A stretch of 9,145 nucleotides of DNA from Propionibacteriaceae bacterium (GTDB lineage Bacteria > Actinomycetota > Actinomycetes > Propionibacteriales > Propionibacteriaceae). Position 1 is the first letter of the stretch, and every line of letters starts with the position of its first letter. Positions 1 through 7,212 of this stretch are shown one piece after another. Made by a program: the position numbers and the translations under genes. The DNA lies in contig WQYJ01000073.1 in NCBI GenBank assembly GCA_009781325.1, forward strand, positions 1-9,145, read 5' to 3'. Below the pieces are notes generated by a model. The model made no database searches. It was given only the letters and a program-made list of their open reading frames with translations, and was not told the origin of the DNA.

Positions 1-379
1 GCAGAGTGGACTCAATCCATTCTGCTCGGCTCCACACAACCGGTGTGGTAGGAAGAGGGGGAAGCCCAGTGGCATCGGATAACCAGAGTTCCGCCAGCCG
101 TACGGCGTCGGTAATCTGGCGTGCAACACGGGAACTCCCGTAAGGATCCGGACCCAAAGATGAGATCCAATGACGCGCCATCTGGCGAACTGTTTCCCAG
201 ACCACAGCCTCATCACTCATCCCATCAGAGGGCATGAGCCGGGCCATCATGTTGCGGAAAAGATCAGCTCGTACTTCAGAATCCATGACATCGGCATCGT
301 CAGGCAGCCCCAAGTCACGCAGAATCTTGCGCAGTGCCTCAAGGGATTCGTCGTTCTCGCCGAGATCAAAGTCATCCAT
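1..379 (-). CDS. Zinc-dependent metalloprotease (Zincin_2 / DUF2342-like), N-terminal part only
   Basis: The reverse strand from the ATG at 379 reads 126 codons without a stop and leaves the window at position 1, so only the N-terminus is visible. It begins MDDFDLGENDESLEALRKIL and later contains AVRLAELWLSDATGLP followed by VVWSRAEWIESTL. That segment is what I recognise from the actinobacterial 'zinc-dependent metalloprotease / putative hydrolase' family (Zincin_2). The zinc-binding HExxH motif of that family would lie beyond the left edge and cannot be checked. The start is well supported: AAGGAGG lies 4 nt upstream of the ATG. The gene is divergent from the Lon-like PDZ gene at 489, an arrangement I recall from other actinobacteria (Rv3195 beside Rv3194c). 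The N-terminus is acidic with no signal peptide, so a cytoplasmic protein is likely. The substrate is unknown. The family call is fairly secure; the biochemical role is not. Confidence 0.8.
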   Translation of the reverse strand, partial: MDDFDLGENDESLEALRKILRDLGLPDDADVMDSEVRADLFRNMMARLMPSDGMSDEAVVWETVRQMARHWISSLGPDPYGSSRVARQITDAVRLAELWLSDATGLPPLPTTPVVWSRAEWIESTL

Positions 380-488
380 GGGTCCTCCTTAGCAAAGCTT
401 TCGCAACACTACTATTCTGGCGCATCTGCGCGGATTTGTGGCAGAAGGGAGCTGGCTATTCGCTAGAGTGGTTCTCAAGGAGTGTGTT
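380..488. promoter_or_regulatory. Divergent intergenic region with a TANNNT -10 box and a small palindrome
   Basis: These 109 bp separate two divergent start codons, so both promoters should lie here. On the plus strand TAGAGT (464-469) fits the actinobacterial -10 consensus TANNNT and would start transcription near 476, leaving a short leader that contains the AAGGAG Shine-Dalgarno at 477-482. No convincing -35 box is visible. On the minus strand TAGTGT, within the AGTAGTGTTG stretch near 400-410, is a weaker candidate. A perfect inverted repeat GCGCA-TC-TGCGC occupies 420-431 between the two and could be an operator, although 5-bp arms are short enough to arise by chance. Confidence 0.4.
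477..482 (+). promoter_or_regulatory. Shine-Dalgarno AAGGAG that fixes the start of the Lon-like gene
   Basis: AAGGAG lies 6 nt upstream of the GTG at 489. This favours 489 over the upstream in-frame GTG at 438, which has no comparable ribosome binding site and would put 17 unlikely residues before the membrane anchor. Confidence 0.8.
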
Positions 489-1535
489 GTGAGGAGAATC
501 TGGACGCTGGTGAGTTCTGCTGTGGTGTTTCTCGCCATGGCCGCGATCGTGGTTTTCGCGCCGATGGACTTTGTGGTGTGGTCACCGGGCCAAGCCACGA
601 ACATCCTAGGCGAAGAAAACGGGGAACGGCTTCTGCAGATTCCGCAGGCACCGAATTATCGTGAAGACGACGAGATTCTGTTTACGACAAGGGACCAAAC
701 AGATCAGGCAGCGGTGATCACTCTGGGGACGGTCATCAATAATTACTGGCTTCCCAGCCATTCGGTCATGCCTCGTACTGCTGTCTTTTCACCAGGTCAG
801 ACTCCTGTAGAGGCCAATGAAACCCGACGCATAGACACCGAGGCGTCCTTGCAGGAGGCATTCGCGGCTGGTGTACGGGCAGCCGGAATCGAAGTCATTG
901 AGCGTCCAAAGATTGTCTCTGTACGCCAAAACGGTCCCGCTTACGGAATCCTGCAACCTGGAGACCTCATTCTTGCCATCGACAATAATCCGATGAGTAC
1001 CGCCAATGATGTCCGTGAATACATTCGTTCTAAGCAGGTTGGTGATCAGGTCGTTGTCACGATTCTGCGCGGCGGACAAGAACTCATCCTCACCATCGAC
1101 AAACTGGCTGGGTCCTCCTATGACGGAACCATTCCAACCATGGGAACGGTTCCGGGAACCGGATACTCTTATGATCTGGATATCCGCTTGAACTTGAGTA
1201 TTGACCGCGGTGATCCCGCTCAGGGGTTAGCCATTGCACTGGCCATCTATGACATGCTCACCGAGACTAACATCACTGGTGGGGAAACCATTGCGGCAAC
1301 AGGGCGAATCTCCGCTGATGGGGAGGTTAGTGCTGTCTCAGGTTTCAACGAACACGCTATGTCTGCGTGGAATGCCTTCGCAGCCATTCTGATCATCCCG
1401 ACTGCGAACTGTTCCGACATAGCCGATGTATTCGGAGGGATGATTATCGTTCCGGTAGACACCTTAGATCAGGCTGTGACTGCTCTGAGGGACTATGCTG
1501 CCACTGGAGAGCCCCTGCCGAAGTGTGCTGGCTGA
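489..1535 (+). CDS. Membrane-anchored PDZ / Lon-like (S16, YlbL family) protein, probably catalytically inactive
   Basis: A 348-residue protein. Residues 1-25 form an uncleaved N-terminal membrane anchor, followed by the family segment FVVWSPGQATNILG, so the rest should face outside the membrane. A PDZ domain covers about 140-203 (GILQPGDLILAIDNNPM). A Lon-type S16 domain covers about 215-348 (TGGETIAATGRISADGEVSA and the Cys of IPTANCSD are recognisable). In active members the serine lies in GPSAG and the lysine in a GGIxxK motif. Here the equivalents read DPAQG (Ala244) and SGFNEH (His289). Their spacing of 45 residues equals that of the Ser234/Lys279 dyad I recall for Bacillus subtilis YlbL/DdcP. 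No lysine occurs between residue 205 and the penultimate segment PLPKCAG. It is therefore probably a pseudoprotease, perhaps a PDZ-based binding protein. The reading frame is intact with clean codon use, so it is not a decaying pseudogene. Its neighbour, the UPF0182 gene, is 133 bp downstream on the same strand, suggesting a shared envelope role (inference). Confidence 0.88.
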   Translation: MRRIWTLVSSAVVFLAMAAIVVFAPMDFVVWSPGQATNILGEENGERLLQIPQAPNYREDDEILFTTRDQTDQAAVITLGTVINNYWLPSHSVMPRTAVFSPGQTPVEANETRRIDTEASLQEAFAAGVRAAGIEVIERPKIVSVRQNGPAYGILQPGDLILAIDNNPMSTANDVREYIRSKQVGDQVVVTILRGGQELILTIDKLAGSSYDGTIPTMGTVPGTGYSYDLDIRLNLSIDRGDPAQGLAIALAIYDMLTETNITGGETIAATGRISADGEVSAVSGFNEHAMSAWNAFAAILIIPTANCSDIADVFGGMIIVPVDTLDQAVTALRDYAATGEPLPKCAG

Positions 1536-1668
1536 GATCCTCAGGTCGGTGGCCTGCCGAGCGGTGGCAACGCAGCCAGCGCACTCAGCTAGTGTCGCGT
1601 AGTAGGCATGGATCGGTGGATTCAGGCTTAGGTTAAGATAGATCATCGATTAACCCCAGGAGGGCTTT
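1536..1668 (+). promoter_or_regulatory. Spacer before the UPF0182 gene with a possible -10 box
   Basis: The gap is 133 bp. TAAGAT at 1634-1639 fits a TANNNT -10 box and would give a leader of about 20 nt carrying the AGGAGGG ribosome binding site at 1658-1664. No good -35 hexamer is visible at the expected distance. A short perfect hairpin CTGAG-ATC-CTCAG (1532-1544) overlaps the stop codon of the preceding gene but has no following T-run, so I do not call it a terminator. The UPF0182 gene may have its own promoter and also receive read-through. Confidence 0.3.
1658..1664 (+). promoter_or_regulatory. Shine-Dalgarno AGGAGGG of the UPF0182 gene
   Basis: AGGAGGG ends 4 nt before the GTG at 1669 and decides this start. 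The spacing is slightly short, but the core match to the 16S rRNA tail is strong. Confidence 0.75.
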
Positions 1669-4545
1669 GTGGCATCCAGTCAATCAACTTCGAGAACACG
1701 GGCGCTGCTGCCCACGATTCTGATCCTTGCAGTCGCAGTTTTCGCCTACACGGTATTCGCACAATTGTGGACCGACCACCTGTGGTTCGAATCAGTTGGC
1801 TACCACCAGGTTTTTACAACACAACTTGGGACCCAAGTCTTGCTGTTTCTGATTGCTGCTTCGGTGATGGGACTCGCCGTTGGGGTCAATATCTGGCTCT
1901 GCTTTAGGACCAAACCCTTGCCGGGCACCCGTACCCCTCTCCAGACCACCTTTAGTTCGCTCACAGGTCTCAAGCGCAAGGCTGCCATTGGTCTTCCGGC
2001 GCTCACACTAGCCATCTTTGCCGGGATCGCCTGGATAGCCAACGTCAGACTCTTCCTAGCCTGGTGGAACAGGGTTCCTTTTGGGCAAGTTGACGCCAAG
2101 TTCGGTATGGATATTTCCTTCTACATCTTTGAGTATCCCTGGTACCGGGCAGTCACGAACTTCTTCCTCACTGTGGTCGTTCTCTGCGCCATTGTTGCGC
2201 TGGCTGGCCATTTCCTTAACGGAAGCTTCTTCTCTGATAGTGGAGGAAAACGTCAAACAGCCAAGGCCGCGCACATCCACATCGGTATTCTGCTTGGCCT
2301 GATCACGATCGGGTACGGCGTCACCAAGATTCTTGACCGGTTCTCCATCCTCATCACCTCCGGACAACTCCTGGATGGTCTGACCTACACCCTCGATCAT
2401 GCCCAACTCACCGCCAACTTAGTTCTGGCGATCATCGCATTCCTGACAGCCATTCTGTTCTTTGCAACGGCTTTTACTCGCAGTTGGCGTCTGCCTATTG
2501 TCTCGGTTGCCCTCATCGTGGTGTCCTCTCTGGTTATCGGCAGCGCCTATCCGGCTATCGTCCAATCCTTTACGGTAGCTCCGACCGAGCCCGATAAGGA
2601 ACGTCCGTACATGCAGATGCACATCGCAGCAACTCGCATGGCTTACGGGGTGGACAACGTGGAGATGACAGACTATTCAGCTGTGACAACGACCACGGCC
2701 GGCCAGTTGAAGTCCGATGCTGAGGCACTTCCCGGTATCCGCCTCATTGATCCGGCAATGGTCCAAGACACTTTCGAACAGCTTCAGCAGGTTCGCGGTT
2801 ACTATTCCTTCGCGAAGGTGCTGGATGTTGATCGTTATGTCATTGATGGCAAGCAGACCGACGTGGTGCTCGCAGCACGCGAGATGAGTATTGCCGGGTT
2901 GGATCCAGCGGTTCAGAATTGGAACAATATCCACACCGTCTACACCCACGGCTACGGCCTTGTTGCCGCGTACGGGAACCGACGTCAAGCTGACGGCGAA
3001 CCTGATTGGCTCGCTCGGGATATTCCCTCTGTTGGCCCATTGGCCGCTCAGGAACCGCGTATTTATCATGGCGAATTCACGACCGACTATGTCATCGTTG
3101 GACGTGAAGAGGGCCAGGAAGCCATCGAGTTCGACACCCCCGGCGGCGGAGCCCAAGTCGGTGAGCAGTACAACGTCTTTGATGGTAGCGGCGGGGTGCC
3201 GATCGGTGGATTTGGTAACCGTCTGCTCTATGCCACGCGGTTCGCCTCGATCAATCTGCTGTTATCTGATCGTGTGAATGCGCAGTCCAGGGTGCTCTAT
3301 AACCGAACTCCGCAGGAGCGCATTGCCTTGGTTGCCCCCTGGTTGAGGACAGACTCTGACATCTACCCAGCCATTGTCGACGGCAAGATCGTATGGATCG
3401 TCGATGGTTACACCACGTCGCTGTATTATCCGAATGCTCAGCGTGTTGTTGTCGAGGATACAGTCTCAGATGCGCTGATCAATCCGAATCTCCAGACCTA
3501 TGTCGCCAAGACGGAGATTAACTACATCCGTAACGCTGTCAAGGCTGTGGTGGACGCCTATGACGGCTCTGTCACCCTCTATGCCTGGGATGAAGACGAT
3601 CCGATCCTTCAAACTTGGATGAATGTCTTCCCCGACACTGTCCAACCCAAGTCATCGATCACCCCAGAGTTGATGGCTCATCTGCGTTATCCGGAGGATC
3701 TGTTCAAGATACAGCGCCAGATCATTGCTCGCTACCATATGACCAGTCCTGAGTCGTGGTACAGCCAATCAGATCTGTGGAGGATTCCTAACTATCCGGT
3801 GGTGGATCGCGGAGGCTCCAAGGAACCGACCTACTATCTGTCGATCAAGTGGCCGGATTCCCAGATCAACGGAACAGAAATGCCAGGGGACTCAGGCCCG
3901 CTGTTCTCCCAAACAACGGTCTATACCCCCAATAAGCGCGAGAACCTTGCGGCCTATATGGCGGTAGTTGCTGAGGCAACCTCGCCGTCGTACGGTCAGA
4001 TCCGCATTCTGCGAATGTCTGATACCCAGCAGATCGATGGTCCTGGCCAGGCGTACAACTCGATGATGGCCAATGAGCAAGTGTCCTCAGTCCTGTTGCC
4101 GTTCTCGTCTGAGAGTTCTGCGGCGAAAGCTCAGAAGGGGAATCTGCTGACGATTCCTCTGGGCGGCGGCTTGCTCTACGTTGAGCCGATTTACACTCGG
4201 CAAGTGAACACCGATGCAGCCTTCCCGATTCTGCGTTTTGTTGTGGTTCGTTTCGGAACCCAGGTGGGTATCGCCACGACACTCCAAGGGGCCCTCGATC
4301 AGGTGTTCTCCGGTGATGCTGGTGCAACCACGGGTGAGACCGAAGGCGGCACTGTGCCCGATGATACGACCAACCCCACCGATCAGACCAAGGAGCAGAT
4401 CATCGAGTCGAACCTGAAGGAAGCTCGTGCACAATTCATCGCTGCCCAAGAGGCCCTTCAACGAGGAGACTTGGCGGGGTATCAATCAGCCAACGATGCT
4501 GCCCGTGCAGCAGTTGAGCGAGCTATCGATGCTCTTGATCAGTAG
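1669..4545 (+). CDS. UPF0182 family large integral membrane protein (COG1615)
   Basis: A 958-residue protein. Seven hydrophobic helices are visible at about 12-34, 55-78, 105-130, 161-183, 203-222, 247-269 and 275-298, followed by a large soluble region. Family signatures include WWNRVPFGQVDAKFGMDISF (about 132-151) just after helix 3, and YPAIVQ...ERPYMQMHIAATRMAYG (about 294-327) just after helix 7. The soluble part contains TDYVIVGREEGQ and the Tyr/Trp-rich segments usual in the family. Near the C-terminus a Gly/Thr/Asp-rich low-complexity linker leads into an Ala-rich, probably helical tail (KEARAQFIAAQEALQRGDLA). No function is established for this family as far as I know. Its consistent proximity to the PDZ/Lon-like gene in actinobacteria suggests they work together at the membrane (inference). 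The length fits full-length actinobacterial members. The stop codon overlaps the end of the facing M16 gene. Confidence 0.93.
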   Translation: MASSQSTSRTRALLPTILILAVAVFAYTVFAQLWTDHLWFESVGYHQVFTTQLGTQVLLFLIAASVMGLAVGVNIWLCFRTKPLPGTRTPLQTTFSSLTGLKRKAAIGLPALTLAIFAGIAWIANVRLFLAWWNRVPFGQVDAKFGMDISFYIFEYPWYRAVTNFFLTVVVLCAIVALAGHFLNGSFFSDSGGKRQTAKAAHIHIGILLGLITIGYGVTKILDRFSILITSGQLLDGLTYTLDHAQLTANLVLAIIAFLTAILFFATAFTRSWRLPIVSVALIVVSSLVIGSAYPAIVQSFTVAPTEPDKERPYMQMHIAATRMAYGVDNVEMTDYSAVTTTTAGQLKSDAEALPGIRLIDPAMVQDTFEQLQQVRGYYSFAKVLDVDRYVIDGKQTDVVLAAREMSIAGLDPAVQNWNNIHTVYTHGYGLVAAYGNRRQADGEPDWLARDIPSVGPLAAQEPRIYHGEFTTDYVIVGREEGQEAIEFDTPGGGAQVGEQYNVFDGSGGVPIGGFGNRLLYATRFASINLLLSDRVNAQSRVLYNRTPQERIALVAPWLRTDSDIYPAIVDGKIVWIVDGYTTSLYYPNAQRVVVEDTVSDALINPNLQTYVAKTEINYIRNAVKAVVDAYDGSVTLYAWDEDDPILQTWMNVFPDTVQPKSSITPELMAHLRYPEDLFKIQRQIIARYHMTSPESWYSQSDLWRIPNYPVVDRGGSKEPTYYLSIKWPDSQINGTEMPGDSGPLFSQTTVYTPNKRENLAAYMAVVAEATSPSYGQIRILRMSDTQQIDGPGQAYNSMMANEQVSSVLLPFSSESSAAKAQKGNLLTIPLGGGLLYVEPIYTRQVNTDAAFPILRFVVVRFGTQVGIATTLQGALDQVFSGDAGATTGETEGGTVPDDTTNPTDQTKEQIIESNLKEARAQFIAAQEALQRGDLAGYQSANDAARAAVERAIDALDQ

Positions 4546-5843
4546 TCGGTGAAACCCAGATCGGACATGTCGTTGCTGTCCCCAACAACCACAATGGCCC
4601 CCTGATCAGGAGTAACCAGGGAAGTGTAGGCTTCCATCGCTGCAGCGGGGGTTACTTTCCGTAGGTTGTCGAGTGTCGTCGTGACATGATCGAGTTCCAA
4701 GCGGGCTGCGGCTATGGACGCTGCCTGCGCAGCGACCGCTTCGGCGGTATCGAAGGCCAGCGGTGCGCTCAATGTGAGATAGCCGATGGCAGCATCTACC
4801 TCGTCGTTGGTGAATGGTTCGCGCGCTTGCAGGATCTCCAGGGTTTCGTCCAATAAGGCTGACGTCATGGCAGTACGAGTGGAGGTGGATACGTCAATGG
4901 TGCCGCCCTGGCGATAAGGATGGGCAGCCATTGACACTCCGTAGGTGTATCCTCGTTCCTCACGCAAGACAGTGTTGAGACGGGAATTGAAGGTCCCTCC
5001 CATGATGGCAAGCCCGACTTGAAGGGGGGCCCAACGAGGATCCCGGCGATCAATCCCGAACCATCCCAGACGGATGTCTGCTTGAACTGCGCCGTCGCGG
5101 TGAATCACCCGGCGTCGGCGATCTCCGGGGGTAATAGGGTCGGGCAGTACGGGCTGTGCGGAAGGATTCCAGGAATCGAAGGCTTGCTGAGCCGCAGTGA
5201 GGGTGTCGATCCCGCTCAGATCACCGGCGATAATCAGCGTTGCATCCTGGGGGCGATAGTGAGTCCGATGGAAGGCTGCCACATCCTTCGCACTCAGCGA
5301 CCTCAGATCTTCTGCTGTTCCTCCGATCGGTCGTGAAACACGTAAAGCAGGGTCCAGCAGTGTTCTTCTTAAGGCGGTTGAGGCCTGGTAGGAACCTCGT
5401 GACTCCTGTTGTTCGATCTCAGCAAGACGGTGAGCGATGATCCGGGCGACATCTTCATCGGCATACCCCGGTTGGGAGACTGCTTCGGCTAGCAGTTCTA
5501 ACCCGGCATCAAGACAGTCGTAGGGAAGATCGAGCAGACATTGAGTGGTCGACATGCCGATCAGGCCATGGAAGCGGGCTGCTGCGTCTTCCATCGCGGC
5601 GGCAAACTCCGGCCCTGGGTGAGCGTGGGTCCCTTCGTCGAGAGTACGTACCGCGATCGTTGCTACACCCTCGCAGCCGACGGGTTCGGAGTTGATCGGG
5701 AGTTCCATCACCAGATCAGCAGCCAAAATGAGCTGGCCGGGAAGATGATAGGACCACAGCCTCATACCCGAATCGAGTTGGGCAATGTCAGGGGTTGGGA
5801 ACTGCCAAGGATGGGAGTCGAGGATGCTTGGACGCGAAACCAT
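4539..5843 (-). CDS. M16 family peptidase-like subunit lacking the zinc site
   Basis: A 434-residue protein of the pitrilysin/insulinase (M16) fold. Where an active member would have HxxEH, this one reads GTHAHPGPEFAAAMEDAAARF (about 71-91), so the metal site is absent. The C-terminal half keeps the signature of non-catalytic partners, SRLNTVLREERGYTYGV (about 287-303), with the conserved Arg/Tyr pair that helps bind substrate in M16 heterodimers. HRTHYRPQDATLIIAGDLSG (about 192-211) is another typical M16 segment. It should pair with the product of the gene immediately upstream, as in bacterial two-subunit M16 peptidases and mitochondrial processing peptidase. There is no signal peptide. The start at 5843 is supported by GGAGG 5 nt upstream, and that site lies inside the preceding gene. 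The two genes overlap by 82 bp, so translation is probably coupled. Its 3' end overlaps the UPF0182 stop by 7 bp. Confidence 0.9.
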   Translation of the reverse strand: MVSRPSILDSHPWQFPTPDIAQLDSGMRLWSYHLPGQLILAADLVMELPINSEPVGCEGVATIAVRTLDEGTHAHPGPEFAAAMEDAAARFHGLIGMSTTQCLLDLPYDCLDAGLELLAEAVSQPGYADEDVARIIAHRLAEIEQQESRGSYQASTALRRTLLDPALRVSRPIGGTAEDLRSLSAKDVAAFHRTHYRPQDATLIIAGDLSGIDTLTAAQQAFDSWNPSAQPVLPDPITPGDRRRRVIHRDGAVQADIRLGWFGIDRRDPRWAPLQVGLAIMGGTFNSRLNTVLREERGYTYGVSMAAHPYRQGGTIDVSTSTRTAMTSALLDETLEILQAREPFTNDEVDAAIGYLTLSAPLAFDTAEAVAAQAASIAAARLELDHVTTTLDNLRKVTPAAAMEAYTSLVTPDQGAIVVVGDSNDMSDLGFTDY

Positions 5844-7114
5844 GACTGCCTCCGATAGGTCACGACAGCTCGGTTGTCAGGGCGCAGCCACGTCTGGAAC
5901 TGCTGGCGAATGTCTTCGGCAGTCAGGGCGTGGATGATCGAGAGGTGGCGGTTGATTTCTGTCGGGTCTGAAAACAATTGCCATGAGGCACTGATGTGGT
6001 CGGCTCTGTTTTCGATACTGGAGAGCTCCGAGAGGTAATCACGGTCTTCAGCCTTCTTCGCACGATGAAGTTCTGCATCTGTGGGACCCTGCTCGCAGAA
6101 TCGGCTCCACGTGGTCATCATGGCGTCTTCAACGATCTGAGGTGACACCGATTCCGAGCATGCGGCAGTAGCCATGATCACTGTATTTCCGTGAGCCAGT
6201 CCGATATCGAAGGTGTCGACCGAATCGGCGATGTTGTTTCGCACCAGGTCGGTATGCAGCCTCGATGTCATGGAGTCAGCAAGGATCGATAGTCCCAGCC
6301 CGATGGGGTCATTGGAGTCATCGGCGATGGCCGGTGCTAACCAGCAGCAGTACACAAGATCCTGGGGAACATCCCCGCGCAGTTCTAGTCGAGGTATTCC
6401 TTCGAGTGAAACCAGGGGTGATTGGGAAAACCCATGAACCTCGCGGCCGGGAATCTCACCGAAATAGGTGTTCACCAGCTCGAAGCCCTGATCAGGATCA
6501 ATAGCTCCGGAAAGAGTCAGGATGAGATTCCCCGGATTGTAATGGCGATGGAAGAATCCGTGAACATCATCGAGGGTTGCCTGATCGAGATCCTCCATGG
6601 AACCGATGGGCATATGGGCATAACGGTGTTCTGCCGGGAAGAGGAACTTCATGATCTCGGGAAAGGCATTGCCATAGGGTTGGTTGTCGTAACGCTGCCT
6701 CTTCTCTTCTTTGACCACCTCCCGCTGGGTATCTACATTGACCTGATCCACACGGTCCAACAGAGAACTCAGACGCTCTGCTTCCAGCCACAGTGCAAGA
6801 TCCAGTCCGCCCAGAGGAACAGTTTCAAAGTAGTTTGTACGGTCAAAGCTCGTCGTAGCATTGCAGCTTCCGCCCATGGCTTGAATGAGCCCCAGGTGTT
6901 CACCAGAGCCAACTTGAGCTGATCCGGAGAACATCAGATGCTCGAAGAGATGAGCGAATCCAGTCTTTCCAGGCACTTCATGAACAGAGCCAACTCCGTA
7001 CCAAAGATTCAGTGCCACCCCTGACACCCATGGATCAGGATTGATAGCTACCCGGATGCCATTAGGCATCGTAGCTGTCTGCAATTCGTATTGATGATCC
7101 ACCCGCCAGAGCAT
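5762..7114 (-). CDS. M16 family zinc metallopeptidase, catalytic subunit
   Basis: A 450-residue protein (446 if it starts at the GTG at 7102). The N-terminal segment MPNGIRVAINPDPWVSGVAL leads to LWYGVGSVHE and then GFAHLFEHLMFSGS, the inverted zinc motif HxxEH with zinc ligands His55 and His59 and catalytic Glu58. The third ligand is in REVVKEEKRQR (Glu136, or possibly Glu132), at the usual distance. NATTSFDRTNYFETVP and HRHYNPGNLILTLSGAID are further family segments. It probably degrades short or unfolded peptides together with the zinc-less partner encoded next; no signal peptide is seen, so the cytoplasm is likely. The family normally ends soon after RPDNRAVVTY, but this protein continues 26 residues past a TGG codon at 5842-5840 that sits where an ATGA-overlap stop would be expected. 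That tail (WFRVQASSTPILG...) resembles nothing I recognise in M16 proteins. The ATG at 7114 has GAGG only 1 nt upstream, which is poor spacing; see the leaderless alternative. Confidence 0.92.
   Translation of the reverse strand: MLWRVDHQYELQTATMPNGIRVAINPDPWVSGVALNLWYGVGSVHEVPGKTGFAHLFEHLMFSGSAQVGSGEHLGLIQAMGGSCNATTSFDRTNYFETVPLGGLDLALWLEAERLSSLLDRVDQVNVDTQREVVKEEKRQRYDNQPYGNAFPEIMKFLFPAEHRYAHMPIGSMEDLDQATLDDVHGFFHRHYNPGNLILTLSGAIDPDQGFELVNTYFGEIPGREVHGFSQSPLVSLEGIPRLELRGDVPQDLVYCCWLAPAIADDSNDPIGLGLSILADSMTSRLHTDLVRNNIADSVDTFDIGLAHGNTVIMATAACSESVSPQIVEDAMMTTWSRFCEQGPTDAELHRAKKAEDRDYLSELSSIENRADHISASWQLFSDPTEINRHLSIIHALTAEDIRQQFQTWLRPDNRAVVTYRRQSWFRVQASSTPILGSSQPLTLPNSIRV
5849..5853 (-). promoter_or_regulatory. 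Intragenic Shine-Dalgarno GGAGG for the second M16 gene
   Basis: On the minus strand CGGAGGCAGTC precedes the ATG at 5843, with 5 nt between GGAGG and the start. The site lies within the codons near Arg422-Gln423 of the upstream M16 gene. It supports 5843 as the real start, and therefore supports the unusually long overlap between the two genes. Confidence 0.75.
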
Positions 7115-7139
7115 ACCTCACAGTGGCCGTACGCCTCAA
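7110..7139 (-). promoter_or_regulatory. Putative promoter for the M16 pair, implying a leaderless GTG start at 7102
   Basis: On the minus strand TTGAGG (7139-7134), an 18-bp spacer and TATGCT (7115-7110) form a reasonable sigma-70-type promoter. The -10 box overlaps the annotated ATG at 7114-7112. Seven nucleotides after the -10 box comes an in-frame GTG at 7102, where transcription would be expected to begin. If this promoter is real, the mRNA is leaderless and the protein starts MDHQYELQTATMPNG, four residues later than the ATG version. Confidence 0.45.
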
Positions 7140-7200
7140 CGGGGGTAGTTTTTCGTCGGAATGCCGACAGATCACGCCCACTGGTGCATGCGGTGTCCGC

Positions 7201-7206
7201 TAGACT
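7201..7206 (+). promoter_or_regulatory. TAGACT -10 box for a leaderless PEBP-GH13 operon
   Basis: TAGACT fits TANNNT and is followed by 6 nt (GGGGCT) and then the GTG start at 7213. That is the spacing expected when transcription begins on the start codon. No -35 box is obvious, as is common for such actinobacterial promoters. Confidence 0.55.
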
Positions 7207-7212
7207 GGGGCT

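Noticed and set aside
420..431. GCGCA-TC-TGCGC palindrome considered as a defined operator
   Set aside because: The arms are short and I recognise no regulator site; it is mentioned only within the intergenic entry.
438..488. Longer N-terminus of the Lon-like protein starting at the GTG at 438
   Set aside because: The extra 17 residues have no ribosome binding site, would overlap the likely -10 box at 464-469, and precede the well-spaced AAGGAG plus GTG at 489.
1532..1544. CTGAG-ATC-CTCAG hairpin at the stop codon of the Lon-like gene, considered as a terminator
   Set aside because: The stem is only 5 bp, the loop 3 nt, and no T-run follows.
2677..3156. A 159-codon open frame on the minus strand inside the UPF0182 gene
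   Set aside because: It is antisense to well-conserved UPF0182 coding sequence, has no ribosome binding site I trust and no recognisable domain.
3866..4327. A 153-codon open frame on the minus strand within the 3' part of UPF0182
   Set aside because: Its Arg/Ser/Pro-rich composition is typical of an out-of-frame shadow of a GC-rich gene; there is no independent evidence of coding.
6422..6922. A 166-codon open frame on the plus strand inside the catalytic M16 gene
   Set aside because: It is antisense to the region encoding conserved M16 segments; its translation shows no family resemblance.
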